The position numbers were made by a program, and so were the translations under genes. Shown piece after piece: positions 53,984 through 63,018 of a stretch of DNA of 64,000 nucleotides. The notes under the pieces are model-generated. The model did not search any database. It was given only the letters and a program-made list of their open reading frames with translations, and was not told the DNA's origin. This DNA is from an uncultured Eubacteriales bacterium (GTDB lineage Bacteria; Bacillota; Clostridia; Christensenellales; CAG-314). The stretch is from assembly GCA_949289125.1 (NCBI GenBank), contig CASEME010000020.1, positions 24,552-88,551 of the forward strand. The letters are read 5' to 3'. Every line of letters starts with the position of its first letter. Within the stretch, counting starts at the first letter, position 1.

Positions 53984-55682
53984 TGTTTTTTATTTCCTCC
54001 AATTTGCCGTTGTGCACTCTGTACACCCTGTCGGCTATTGCCATTGTAGACTCTCTATGCGATACCAAGATGATACACTTTTTGCCTTTGAGGTTGACAA
54101 GCGATTGCAAAATAATACCCTCGTTGATACTGTCCACATTGCTTGTAGGTTCATCGAGCAGTATAAGACTACTACCGCGCAAAAAAGCTCGTGCCAACCC
54201 TATGCGTTGTTTTTCCCCTGCGGACAGTCTGTCGCCCAACATACCTGCCATTGTCTGGTAGCCGTCGGGCAAGGCCTCCACAAACTTATCTACAGACGCC
54301 ATCTGCGCAACCTTCTGCATCTCTTGTTGCGTGCAATTGGGGTTGGCTATGCGCAAGTTGTATTCCAACGTCTCATCAAACAGATACGTACTTTGGCTTA
54401 CCATACTTACGTTGTTGAGCAGACTGTCTGTGTTGACTTGGTCGATATCTGTATCGTTGTACAGTATGTTGCCACTATCCTTTTGCCAAAAGCGCATAAG
54501 CAGCTTGAGCAAAGTGGACTTGCCACAGCCTGACGCGCCTACAATGCCCACTATCTCGCCTTGCTTGGCATACATAGAGATATCTTTCAACACTTGAGCA
54601 TTGTGGTCATATGCAAAGTTGACGTCACGTACTATAAGCTCGTTGTACTGTATGTCCTTGCCATCTGATATTGGTCTTACTGCCGGTTGTTCACTAAGCA
54701 AGTTGAGTACACGATCCCCAGCTGCAAAAGTCTGCGTAAGACTACCCGGCAAGTTGGATATGGCAATGACTGCGCCAAAACTGCCTACTACTGTTGTAAC
54801 ACCCACTATCATATACCCTACAGACAACATATTGCTGTACACCAACAATATGCCCACGGCAACAGTTGCCAATATAAACAGCGTTACACACACTTCCATA
54901 AGTGCATAGGCACGTGTAGTGCGTTGTTTGACTGTATGGTTGTGTCGCAACAGTTGTTCCGAATATTGGTCCACTGTAGCACTGCGCTTATCTCCTGCAT
55001 TGTTAAGCGTAATGTCACGAATACCCTTGATACTGTCCAAAAAGTACGCACTAAAGCGTGCAAACACGCTACGATACTGCACGCCTGCTTTGGACAGACG
55101 TTTGCTTGTGATAGGTGGCAAAACTACTGCTATTACCAGATGCGCCACCAAAGCCACCAAAGCCAAATACCAACTTGACACAAAACCTACAAACAGCACA
55201 ACACCCGTAGTAGTCAATAGTGCTATCAATATAGGGGACAAGGTGTGTGCGTAAAACACTTCCAACATTTCTATATCGGCAGTTATCATGGCTATGATAT
55301 CGCCCTTTTGTTGACTTTCCAACTTGGCAGGGCACAAAATGCGCAGCGCACCAAATATTTTATCACGCAAGGTCGCAAGCAATCGGAAGGCTATGTAATG
55401 GTTGGAATACTGCTCTAAATATCTCAAAGCACCACGCAACACACCGCACGCTATGCCCAAAGCTATTATCCACTCGTAGGACAATGCTACAGTTGCTCCC
55501 ACCGCTTTGGCTACTGCAAGCGCACCAAATACGCTTACTGCCATAGCGCAAAAGTATCCCAACACACCGTTTAATACGGCAAGCAACATAATGTATGCTA
55601 GGCTACCCAACAGCACCACCAATCTTGCCATTATTTTCAGTCCGCTACGGCGCACCTTTGTGTTGTTAGTTTTGTTGCTCAT
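53973..55682 (-). CDS. ABC half-transporter (exporter fold) 2
   Basis: 569 residues: six TM segments, then the ATPase with Walker A GASGCGKST, signature LSAGEKQRIGLARAFL and Walker B LILLDEPTSNVD. Type IV (exporter-fold) ABC protein; IrtAB-like relatives act as importers. It forms a likely heterodimer with the upstream half-transporter (ATGA overlap, 55679-55682). Confidence 0.9.
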   Translation of the reverse strand: MSNKTNNTKVRRSGLKIMARLVVLLGSLAYIMLLAVLNGVLGYFCAMAVSVFGALAVAKAVGATVALSYEWIIALGIACGVLRGALRYLEQYSNHYIAFRLLATLRDKIFGALRILCPAKLESQQKGDIIAMITADIEMLEVFYAHTLSPILIALLTTTGVVLFVGFVSSWYLALVALVAHLVIAVVLPPITSKRLSKAGVQYRSVFARFSAYFLDSIKGIRDITLNNAGDKRSATVDQYSEQLLRHNHTVKQRTTRAYALMEVCVTLFILATVAVGILLVYSNMLSVGYMIVGVTTVVGSFGAVIAISNLPGSLTQTFAAGDRVLNLLSEQPAVRPISDGKDIQYNELIVRDVNFAYDHNAQVLKDISMYAKQGEIVGIVGASGCGKSTLLKLLMRFWQKDSGNILYNDTDIDQVNTDSLLNNVSMVSQSTYLFDETLEYNLRIANPNCTQQEMQKVAQMASVDKFVEALPDGYQTMAGMLGDRLSAGEKQRIGLARAFLRGSSLILLDEPTSNVDSINEGIILQSLVNLKGKKCIILVSHRESTMAIADRVYRVHNGKLEEIKNNAN

Positions 55683-57406
55683 TGTTGCTCTCCTTTGTAG
55701 CCGTTTTCCAACTGCTTTTGCGTGGTGTACAGGTTGTAATATCCGCCTTTTTTGTCCATCAGTTGCATATGCGTGCCTTGCTCTGCCACTGTGCCATTGT
55801 CCATATAGTAGATATTGTCTGCGTCCACTACATTTTCCAACCTATGCGAAATGACAATGATATTTTTTGTCTTGCTCATCTTGCGCACAGCGTTCATAAT
55901 GATTGCTTCACTTTCCACGTCTATATTGCTTGTGGCTTCGTCCAACAGATATATTTGTTTGTTGGCGACCAGATTGATTGCAAGTGCCAGACGTTGTTTT
56001 TGTCCGCCCGACAAGTTGTTGGCGTCTTCGCTTATTACATAGTCCAATCCGCCTTTTTGTTCAACTACGTCATACATGTTGACTTGCTTCAGTGCGTCAT
56101 ACATCTGTTGTTCTGTGCACTGCGGGTTGGCAAGCAAAAAGTTGTTGCACACACTGTCGTTGAAGATATAGGTATTGTAGGACACGACAGACAGTTGACT
56201 GTAGTACGAAGCGCGACTCAGCTCGTACAAATTGTTGTTGCCCACATTGATACTGCCTTGTTGAGGCGTCAATGCGCCCATTATCATATTGGCAACAGTA
56301 CTTTTGCCACAGCCGGACTGTCCCACTATTGCATACAAACCTTTTGTGCCAAAATTCATATTGACGTTATTAAGCACAGTGCGCTGTCCGTCATAACTAA
56401 AAGTGACATTGTTGATAGCTATTTTGCTGCTGTCTGCCACTTTGTCGCCCCACTGTTGTTCGGACGTCTGCAACAACATAAGTATTTTTTTGCCTGCACT
56501 TGCGCCATTCATTGCTATGTGAAATGCCGAGCCCAACGCACGCAGCGGCAAGAAAAATTCTACCGCCACCAACACCAAAAACAACGCTACATAAGGTTGA
56601 AGCGTACCGCTTGCCATATCTGCTACAGCAAAGCCAACGCCTGCCGCCGCACCTGCAAAGGCAACAAGGTCCATAATGGTAATACTTGCTAACTGCATAA
56701 CAAGCACTTTCATAGTGATTTTTCTAAATTGTTCTGCCTTGCTGTTCATACGCATGTGCTGACTACCGTCTGCGTTGAAAATTTTTAGTTCTTTCAGTCC
56801 TTGCACGCTATCCAAAAAGCCGTCACCCATAGACATATACAGCCCCCAATATTTGGCAAACACCTTTTTTGCATATTTGGACACGGCAACAATGGATACA
56901 GGTATCAAAGGTACACAGCACAGCAATACCACTGCCACACGCCAATCCAAAAATACGCATAGCGCAAACAGTAAAATTGGCGCAATCATAGAATAAAAAA
57001 ACTGTGGCAGATACATCGAATAGTACATATCCAGCTGCTCTATACCTTCCAACGACATCTGAGTAAGCCCAGCCATACTTACATCGTTCGTACTTCTTAC
57101 GCCAAGACGGACGATTTTGTTGTACACATCGTGACGCAGTTGTTTTTTCACCTTTGCGCCAAGACGTTCTTTGAGGTTGCCCGATACCATAGTGCTTACA
57201 AGTCGTACAACCACTGCTCCCAAAGCTACGCACAGCGGAAGGATATAACTTGCAAGCTCACCACCCTCTATTGCCAATTTGACTGCATAGCATATACTTG
57301 CCGTGATAGCTATGTTGGCTACCATGCCAAGTATCATAAGCAACACTGTGCCCACTATGTACTTTTTGTTTTTGCCCATCAGTTGGAGCAGAGATTTGTC
57401 TATCAT
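55679..57406 (-). CDS. ABC half-transporter (exporter fold) 1
   Basis: 575 residues: six TM segments and ATPase with Walker A GQSGCGKST, signature LSGGQKQRLALAINL, Walker B IYLLDEATSNID. Both halves look catalytically complete. The pair with an ECF module in one operon suggests linked import or processing of one ligand. Confidence 0.9.
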   Translation of the reverse strand: MIDKSLLQLMGKNKKYIVGTVLLMILGMVANIAITASICYAVKLAIEGGELASYILPLCVALGAVVVRLVSTMVSGNLKERLGAKVKKQLRHDVYNKIVRLGVRSTNDVSMAGLTQMSLEGIEQLDMYYSMYLPQFFYSMIAPILLFALCVFLDWRVAVVLLCCVPLIPVSIVAVSKYAKKVFAKYWGLYMSMGDGFLDSVQGLKELKIFNADGSQHMRMNSKAEQFRKITMKVLVMQLASITIMDLVAFAGAAAGVGFAVADMASGTLQPYVALFLVLVAVEFFLPLRALGSAFHIAMNGASAGKKILMLLQTSEQQWGDKVADSSKIAINNVTFSYDGQRTVLNNVNMNFGTKGLYAIVGQSGCGKSTVANMIMGALTPQQGSINVGNNNLYELSRASYYSQLSVVSYNTYIFNDSVCNNFLLANPQCTEQQMYDALKQVNMYDVVEQKGGLDYVISEDANNLSGGQKQRLALAINLVANKQIYLLDEATSNIDVESEAIIMNAVRKMSKTKNIIVISHRLENVVDADNIYYMDNGTVAEQGTHMQLMDKKGGYYNLYTTQKQLENGYKGEQQ

Positions 57407-57409
57407 ACA

Positions 57410-57790
57410 CTATTCCTTTGTTTGTAAATTGATTGTTGAAGTATTGATTTTGTTTTGCTTTTTGGCAAGTTTGGCAAGTTGACGCTTTTGGCGCAGTGTC
57501 TGACTTACGTGCTTTATTGCAAGTACAGGGTGCGACCATATCATACGCTTACCCGAAAAACGCATTACTTCGCGTATCTTTTGTCGCATATCTGCTTTGT
57601 AGCAATGTATTTTGCAGTTGGAGCAAAAAGGTTTGTTGTCGCCCCAAGGACATTTTTGACGGCGCATCTGTGCGTACTCCAACAGACCACTGCACTCTGC
57701 GCACAACTGCCCTTTGTGCGTGTGATGCTTTTTGCGACAATATATTTTTATCATCAATTCCACTACTTGAAGTTCTTTGTTAGTTGTCAT
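57410..57790 (-). CDS. YgbA-like (nitrous oxide-stimulated promoter family) protein
   Basis: 126 residues. Conserved pattern: MIKIYCRKKHH, LCAECSGLLEYAQMRRQKCP, FCSNCKIHCYKADMRQKIR, VMRFSGKRMIWSHPVLAI. The Cys/His set suggests metal binding. In Enterobacteria ygbA is under NsrR control and linked to nitrosative stress or iron; whether that holds here is unknown. First gene of the transport operon. Confidence 0.88.
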   Translation of the reverse strand: MTTNKELQVVELMIKIYCRKKHHTHKGQLCAECSGLLEYAQMRRQKCPWGDNKPFCSNCKIHCYKADMRQKIREVMRFSGKRMIWSHPVLAIKHVSQTLRQKRQLAKLAKKQNKINTSTINLQTKE

Positions 57791-57816
57791 ATCTTTACCA
57801 TAAATTGCTTTGTTGG

Positions 57817-57832
57817 GTTAGCCACCGCTAAC
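57817..57832. promoter_or_regulatory. Operator palindrome A (downstream)
   Basis: GTTAGC-CACC-GCTAAC, between the -10 box and the YgbA start on the minus strand. Confidence 0.75.
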
Positions 57833-57841
57833 TCGATAGTC

Positions 57842-57871
57842 ATTATAATATCACTATTATATTTTTGTCAA
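57842..57871 (-). promoter_or_regulatory. Promoter of YgbA-ABC-ECF operon
   Basis: Minus strand TTGACA, 18-bp spacer, TATAAT. Confidence 0.88.
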
Positions 57872-57877
57872 GCAAAA

Positions 57878-57893
57878 GTTAGCATACGCTAAC
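57878..57893. promoter_or_regulatory. Operator palindrome B (upstream)
   Basis: GTTAGC-ATAC-GCTAAC, same arms as palindrome A, just upstream of the -35 box. Confidence 0.75.
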
Positions 57894-58080
57894 TATGATT
57901 TTTGTGTTTTTTTAGGGGGGGGATAATCTTTGTCACTGCCCAACCGATTGGCAACTATTGTTACTTGTGCATGTTGCAATTACTTTCGTTTAGCAATGTC
58001 CTCATACTGCTCTTGTGCAATGTTGTTGGCGCAACTCAACAGACTAACAGTTGCATTCTCACAAAACACACTACCAACAA

Positions 58081-58119
58081 ATAAAAAACTTGAGCAACAC
58101 GCATATTGCTCAAGTTGAT
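58081..58119 (-). terminator. Terminator of TrmB operon
   Basis: Stem AACTTGAGCAA / TTGCTCAAGTT with a T run on the minus strand. The rest of 57894-58178 has no gene. Confidence 0.8.
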
Positions 58120-58178
58120 TAAAACTATATTGTTGTAATTTTGACAGTTAAGTTTGTAAATAATAAAGGAAGCTGCAT

Positions 58179-59045
58179 TTAATCCTTCTTGTTTTTGTCA
58201 AACAAGTGTTGAAAATTGTATACCGCATGGTTTTTAGTCATATTTTCGTCAATTTCAAAGCGATTTGCAAGCACTTGCAGCGCTTTGATAAAACTATCAC
58301 TACTATTGTTGTGTTGTAGCAGTTGCTGGCTTTTGATATATTTTTGCCAAAAGATATTTAGCACCATTTCGTCTGTTGCCAAAGACATAATAGCATGGTT
58401 GCGCGTATAGACATATACAGATTTGGCATCACCAACCTCACCAATAATACATTCATTACCATCAGCAACAACGGTGTTCCTTCTGTACGGAAAAAGCTGT
58501 TCGGCATCGTCTATATTGTACGAAAATACAGTTGCACCTTCAATTTTTACAGGTTGAAAGGCAAATATGTACACTTTGACATTGCGTTTGATAGCTTGAG
58601 TTATATTTTGCTCCAACAGCTGCAATGTGCTATTCCACACAGACATCGATATCTCAGATTGTGCGTTGTCTATTACCTCTTTGACTTGTGCAAGATACTT
58701 GTCCTGCCCAACAATGTTCATTACATATTCGTTTTGACAGTTGTCGTTGGCAATATTTTTCAATATACTTTCTGCTTCTGCCAAATTGTTGCTATTTTGC
58801 TGTTTAATATGTTCAAGTAATTGTTCGTAAGGTAAACATTTGTAAAAGTTGGGCGTACCATCCAATCGTATGACGTATCCTTTGCTTACAAGCCTATTGA
58901 TTACTTCATATACCAAAGACCGTGCAACACCAGATAGTTTGGCAACTTCATAGCCATTGAGTACTTTGTTTTTGAGCAAAGTTGTGTATACTTTTGCCTC
59001 GTTAGACGAAAAGCCAAGACGTTCTAAACATTCCAAATGTTCCAT
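58179..59045 (-). CDS. TrmB-family transcriptional regulator
   Basis: 288 residues from ATG 59045 (GGGTGG upstream). N-terminal winged helix (LERLGFSSNEAKVYTTLLKN, GVARSLVYEVINRLVSKGYV) and a C-terminal PLD-like sensing domain (SEISMSVWNSTLQLLEQNIT) as in sugar-responsive TrmB proteins. Last gene after an SGNH hydrolase and a sugar-type MFS, so it probably controls that operon. Confidence 0.88.
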   Translation of the reverse strand: MEHLECLERLGFSSNEAKVYTTLLKNKVLNGYEVAKLSGVARSLVYEVINRLVSKGYVIRLDGTPNFYKCLPYEQLLEHIKQQNSNNLAEAESILKNIANDNCQNEYVMNIVGQDKYLAQVKEVIDNAQSEISMSVWNSTLQLLEQNITQAIKRNVKVYIFAFQPVKIEGATVFSYNIDDAEQLFPYRRNTVVADGNECIIGEVGDAKSVYVYTRNHAIMSLATDEMVLNIFWQKYIKSQQLLQHNNSSDSFIKALQVLANRFEIDENMTKNHAVYNFQHLFDKNKKD

Positions 59046-59128
59046 AATACCACCCAATACATTATACAGTACCGCACTTGTATTGTCAATGCTCATACAG
59101 TTGCGCTTGCTTTACACTTATCTAAACA

Positions 59129-59899
59129 TCAAAATTTGAGCTTAGTGCCCACAAAAGCAAGTTGGGCAAAGTCTGCCATATTGCTTTTGATTATATAGTC
59201 CAAATAATTGCCCACCATCAGCGCATAAGCGTGATAACCCATTGGATTGGGGTGAAAACCCAAGCCAAATGTTTGACGCATATTGTGATCATAAGCAGGT
59301 GCATACTTTGCCATATCCATAAGGTATGTGTAGCTGTACAGTTTGCACACCTCGCCAAGTCCTTGACTTATTTGTTGGATAACAGTATCGCACTGCTCGC
59401 CCCTCAGTTGTGGTGACACCAAAAAGATGCGGCAATCTTCCTGCATCGATTTGAGCTTAGAGATAATTTTGCCCAAATTGCCAAAGAAAGTATCGGCATT
59501 TTGGGACGGTTGTTTGACGTTGATATCTTTTACACTGCCCAACGGGTGCCCAAATACAAAAGTATCGTTGTTACCAAGAGCAATGATATAACCCTGATTT
59601 TTTTGCCAAAAATTGTTGCTGTCTGCCCAACTTGTAAAGTATTCTCTTGTGGTCATACCGCCACGCGAATAGTTGTTGTATGTTGTGCCCGTTATTCTTT
59701 GCAATATTGCAGGCCACGAATACTCGTACATATCGTGATAGCAAATTGTGCCGTTTTGGTCACGGCTTTCAAATTCGCCCGACGACAGCGAATCGCCTAT
59801 TACGCCTATGCTTTTGAATATACCTGCAAAGCCGCACGATACGTCGATATTGTCCAACGGTTTTTGATTGGGTTGCAACAAAAATTTGTCCATTTCCAT
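59129..59899 (-). CDS. SGNH/GDSL hydrolase
   Basis: 256 residues. Block I GVIGDSLSSG with the catalytic Ser, block III ALGNNDTF, and block V FHPNPMGYHAY with the Asp/His position (His in FHP). Cytosolic (no signal peptide). Such enzymes deacylate sugars or other esters. One base after the MFS gene, so co-transcribed; it may remove acyl groups from imported saccharides. Confidence 0.87.
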   Translation of the reverse strand: MEMDKFLLQPNQKPLDNIDVSCGFAGIFKSIGVIGDSLSSGEFESRDQNGTICYHDMYEYSWPAILQRITGTTYNNYSRGGMTTREYFTSWADSNNFWQKNQGYIIALGNNDTFVFGHPLGSVKDINVKQPSQNADTFFGNLGKIISKLKSMQEDCRIFLVSPQLRGEQCDTVIQQISQGLGEVCKLYSYTYLMDMAKYAPAYDHNMRQTFGLGFHPNPMGYHAYALMVGNYLDYIIKSNMADFAQLAFVGTKLKF

Positions 59900-59900
59900 A

Positions 59901-61331
59901 TTATTCTCCTTTATCTTGATTGTTTGATGTTCTGTCCCATTCGGTACCAGTTACTTTTTTCAAATCTATGCCACGCGTCTCACCTACAAAGCGCCACATA
60001 ACTAATATTGCTACAAGTAGCCCAGGCACAGTCATTGCCAAATACATATATCCATAATAACTTTCGGGTATTATTGGCACAAGTATCATCGCCACAACGC
60101 CGATCAGTCCGCCCATAACGCCGTTAATAAGCGTATTTATTACCGTTACCGACGAACGCAAGTTGGTAGGAGATGACTCTGAAAACATGATGCTACCTAT
60201 TGTATCGCCTGCGCCCCAATAACTGCCCATAAAGCCTCCTATTGCAAAACCTGTAATAAAAGGCGTCCATGCCAATACACCGCTTATAATAAATACAGTA
60301 TAACATATTATTGCACAAGATGACATAGCAATTATTGTGGGCTTTCTACCTATTTTATCGGACAACATACCTGCAACAAAAGTAAACACGGCATTGCCAA
60401 CCGGATACATATATAATGCAAGCGTTATTTGCTCTTCAGTCATCTGAGCAAATTTGCTCATAACAGTGCTGTATGTACTTGTTGCCAACGATGCCAAATA
60501 GAAAAAGCAGCATGCAACAATTAAAAATCTCAACTGTCTGTGCTTAAACGCAAACTTAATTGCATTGATTATACCACCCTGCGAATTTGCTTCTTTTTGC
60601 TCTTTGCTAATTTGTTGCCTTTGTTCAATAGGCGTTTGCAGATAAGATATTCTTTTTAGCAAAAATGCGTTTGTCTCTTTAGCAAAAACCAAAGCAAAAA
60701 AGGTCATTGCAAAACCAATTAGTGCAGGTACAAGATACACTATGTGCCATTGCTCACCTATATTTTGCATCAATGTCTGCCTAAGCAACGGTACCAACAG
60801 CGTGCCGAGTATTGCTATGGACTTTACTATAGAGTAGTTGCGTGCACGTGTTTGCTCACTCGAACACTCCAAAATATATACACACTGCATATCGTGCGAC
60901 ACCATAAAGCCCATAAGAGTACCGCCAATCATATACACTACAATATCTTGTGACAAGTATACAATAAACAAACCCAATGCCATACAAAAGGTGTTGATTA
61001 TCAAAAATGGCTTTCTGCCATATTTATCGGCAAGCGGCCTGTACAGCATTATCAGTAAAGTTACAGGATAGGTGATGTACCCTAAAGCAGAAAAAATTGC
61101 CAACCCTTGCCCATATTCCATACCCATATTTTTAACAAAAAATTCTTCCACTATGTTGCTTTGAAATTGTATGGATATAGTAGATGCTATCTCGTCCACT
61201 ATGAATATCAATGACAATATCATAAATAGATATGTCAAATAAAATTTGTTGCTTCGTGCATTGAGCTGTCGTTGCCGTCTTTGCAACTCTTTTGCTTCCT
61301 TTTGTTGCAACTTTGCTAAATCCTTTGCCAT
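59901..61331 (-). CDS. MFS transporter, sugar-porter type
   Basis: 476 residues, 12 TM, basic N-terminal helix (LQQKEAKELQRRQRQL). Loop motifs ADKYGRKP and SDKIGRKP between TM2-3 and TM8-9 and the C-terminal VGETRGIDLKK fit the sugar-porter family. Plasma-membrane symporter; substrate unknown. First gene of the operon; strong promoter with a dyad operator upstream. Confidence 0.88.
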   Translation of the reverse strand: MAKDLAKLQQKEAKELQRRQRQLNARSNKFYLTYLFMILSLIFIVDEIASTISIQFQSNIVEEFFVKNMGMEYGQGLAIFSALGYITYPVTLLIMLYRPLADKYGRKPFLIINTFCMALGLFIVYLSQDIVVYMIGGTLMGFMVSHDMQCVYILECSSEQTRARNYSIVKSIAILGTLLVPLLRQTLMQNIGEQWHIVYLVPALIGFAMTFFALVFAKETNAFLLKRISYLQTPIEQRQQISKEQKEANSQGGIINAIKFAFKHRQLRFLIVACCFFYLASLATSTYSTVMSKFAQMTEEQITLALYMYPVGNAVFTFVAGMLSDKIGRKPTIIAMSSCAIICYTVFIISGVLAWTPFITGFAIGGFMGSYWGAGDTIGSIMFSESSPTNLRSSVTVINTLINGVMGGLIGVVAMILVPIIPESYYGYMYLAMTVPGLLVAILVMWRFVGETRGIDLKKVTGTEWDRTSNNQDKGE

Positions 61332-61353
61332 AATTGCTTTATTGCCTCCAATT

Positions 61354-61377
61354 TAGTAGTTATATTTACAACTACTA
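61354..61377. promoter_or_regulatory. Dyad operator, probable TrmB site
   Basis: TAGTAGTT, 8 bp, AACTACTA: perfect 8-bp arms just downstream of the MFS -10 box on the minus strand. Confidence 0.65.
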
Positions 61378-61379
61378 TT

Positions 61380-61407
61380 ATTATATAGCATAAAAATTAG
61401 ATGTCAA
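61380..61407 (-). promoter_or_regulatory. Promoter of MFS-SGNH-TrmB operon
   Basis: Minus strand TTGACA, 16-bp spacer, TATAAT; TTGGAGG RBS before the MFS start. Confidence 0.88.
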
Positions 61408-61540
61408 TAGGCTTTGCAAATTTTGTTTGCATTATTTTTTCAAACGTTGCCCCCGCGTTGCTTAGAATTGTCTAAAATATAGCACACTTATTTTTGATGT
61501 ATTGATAAATTCACCATTGCAAAAATGTTATTGCAAATAA

Positions 61541-61572
61541 TACCGATACATGCGAACGTGCTTGTATCGGTA
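61541..61572 (-). terminator. Hairpin terminator of zinc-finger protein gene
   Basis: Stem TACCGATACA / TGTATCGGTA, followed by TTATTT on the minus strand. Confidence 0.6.
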
Positions 61573-61696
61573 TAAATATAAGTAGATTATTGGTAAATAT
61601 TTATTTGGTACACAGCGATTTGTCAGTGTTGATACATAACCAAATACAGTTGCACCATTTGATATTTATTCCGTGTATGGCATTGCTTGCCAGCAA

Positions 61697-62287
61697 TCAC
61701 ATTTGTTGTATCTCTTCAAGCTCTTTTTGCGTACTTTCTGCCAATTTTTTAATTTTTGGGTTTTCTACCATTGCTTTGATAACTGCTATAGGAGTTACTA
61801 TAACACCCAATATGCAAAAAACAACAAAATATATTAGCTTGAGTAAAAAACCTTTTTTTCTGCGAATATTGCCGTCGCTGTCCACTACGTAAGTTACGCC
61901 TTCCTTTCTTTCCTGCTCTCTATGCGCGCGTTCGCCTTCTTTGATGCCTTACAGTGCCGTATAAAAGCCACACAAAAATACGCCTATACCAATCATAGTG
62001 TATTGTTGAGTAAATGCGCTTGTTTCTCCCAAAAAAGCTGCAACAATAAGTATTACGCCTATTATGTACAGCACTATACTGATAATTGTCTTTTTGATGT
62101 TGTTTTTGATTGTCCATTGGTAATTGTTGATATCTGCTTGCAATATTTCTTCATAACAATCCAAGCAAACCGTGCCAAAAGTAGATTTGAGGTGCTTTGT
62201 TTGTTCAAAACAATCACTACACAAATAGTCATTACACAACGAACACTGCGCAACTGCGTCATTTTGCGGATGTCTGCTACACTTCAT
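61697..62287 (-). pseudogene. B-box-type zinc-finger membrane protein split by in-frame TAA
   Basis: One frame of 196 codons from ATG 62287 (GGAGAAAGG RBS) with a single TAA at 61949-61951. Before the stop: zinc-finger-like CSRHPQNDAVAQCSLCNDYL and CSDCFE...CLDCYEE, then two TM segments. After it the frame continues GIKEGERAHREQERKEG, VDSDGNIRRKKG, another TM (~22 residues) and a helical end (AESTQKELEEIQQM). The first part alone (112 aa) would still be a stable-looking protein. Confidence 0.68.
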
Positions 62288-62398
62288 ACCCTTTCTCCTT
62301 TGCATTTTTTTTGATCACAATGCTTCGCCGCACTACTAAATTTCAAACGCCACCACTTTTGGTAGCTTTTAAGCGCGCAACAAAATATTGTATTGCTT

Positions 62399-62423
62399 GT
62401 ATTAGACAATTATTGTCTAATAC
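62399..62423. promoter_or_regulatory. Perfect 25-bp dyad between divergent genes
   Basis: GTATTAGACAA-TTA-TTGTCTAATAC. It lies between the zinc-finger gene and the XRE regulator, probably a binding site of the latter. Confidence 0.75.
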
Positions 62424-62491
62424 GTGTTTATTATATAGATAAATAGTGTCTATGTCAAGTGTTTTAGCAATTTTTTGTCTATAATTGAACT

Positions 62492-62701
62492 ATGAAAAAT
62501 TCCTTTTCGAGCACTTTGCGAGATTTGCGCAATGCCAAAAATTTATCACAATCACAACTTGCAACTCAATTAGGTACCACACAGCGCAAAGTTTCTTATT
62601 GGGAATCGGGTAAGATTGAGCCCGACTTGGATTCTCTCATCACTTTGGCTGAGTTTTTTGAAACAACGGTAGACTATTTGTTGGGCAGGTCAGACTTTTG
62701 A
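62492..62701 (+). CDS. XRE-family transcriptional regulator
   Basis: 69 residues, a bare Cro/CI-type HTH: LRDLRNAKNLSQSQLATQLG, TTQRKVSYWESGKIEPDLDS and VDYLLGRSDF. A TATAAT is 9 bp before the ATG, so the message is very short-leadered. Likely binds the dyad upstream. Confidence 0.88.
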   Translation: MKNSFSSTLRDLRNAKNLSQSQLATQLGTTQRKVSYWESGKIEPDLDSLITLAEFFETTVDYLLGRSDF

Positions 62702-63018
62702 ACGCACAGTTGTGCTTAGACTTTTGGGCATTGACATAGCTATATTGTTGAAAATTGGTATTTCTATGATGGCGTTGCACAACCATTGCATTGTGAAAAT
62801 ATACAATATTTGAGCACCACTGTATTGATACCATTTGAAAAGAAATTACAAGCAAATTGTAATGCAAACTCAAAACACGCAACCTAAATACTTTTTGTGC
62901 AAAAAAACATCAGTGTGAGCAATACAACTCACACTGATGCTTACTTTTGTATATTCTCAATCGTCAATAGTTATAGACAAGAATATTTAGCAAATGTAGC
63001 TAATCTATGCAACAAGTT
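62702..63018. other. Gene-free stretch
   Basis: No gene; the only clear signal is the hairpin at 62901-62945. Confidence 0.55.
62901..62945. terminator. Terminator of DUF5104 lipoprotein gene
   Basis: 12-bp perfect stem CATCAGTGTGAG / CTCACACTGATG with a T run on the minus strand. Confidence 0.82.

Larger units (their letters stand above)
61332..61696. other. Intergenic region with MFS promoter and operator
   Basis: Contains the MFS promoter and dyad (61354-61407) and a terminator at 61541-61572. No gene. Confidence 0.6.

Noticed and set aside
57817..57893. DtxR/IdeR or Fur box
   Set aside because: Arms GTTAGC/GCTAAC are similar to part of DtxR boxes but the 4-bp gap and missing outer bases do not fit; left as an unassigned operator.
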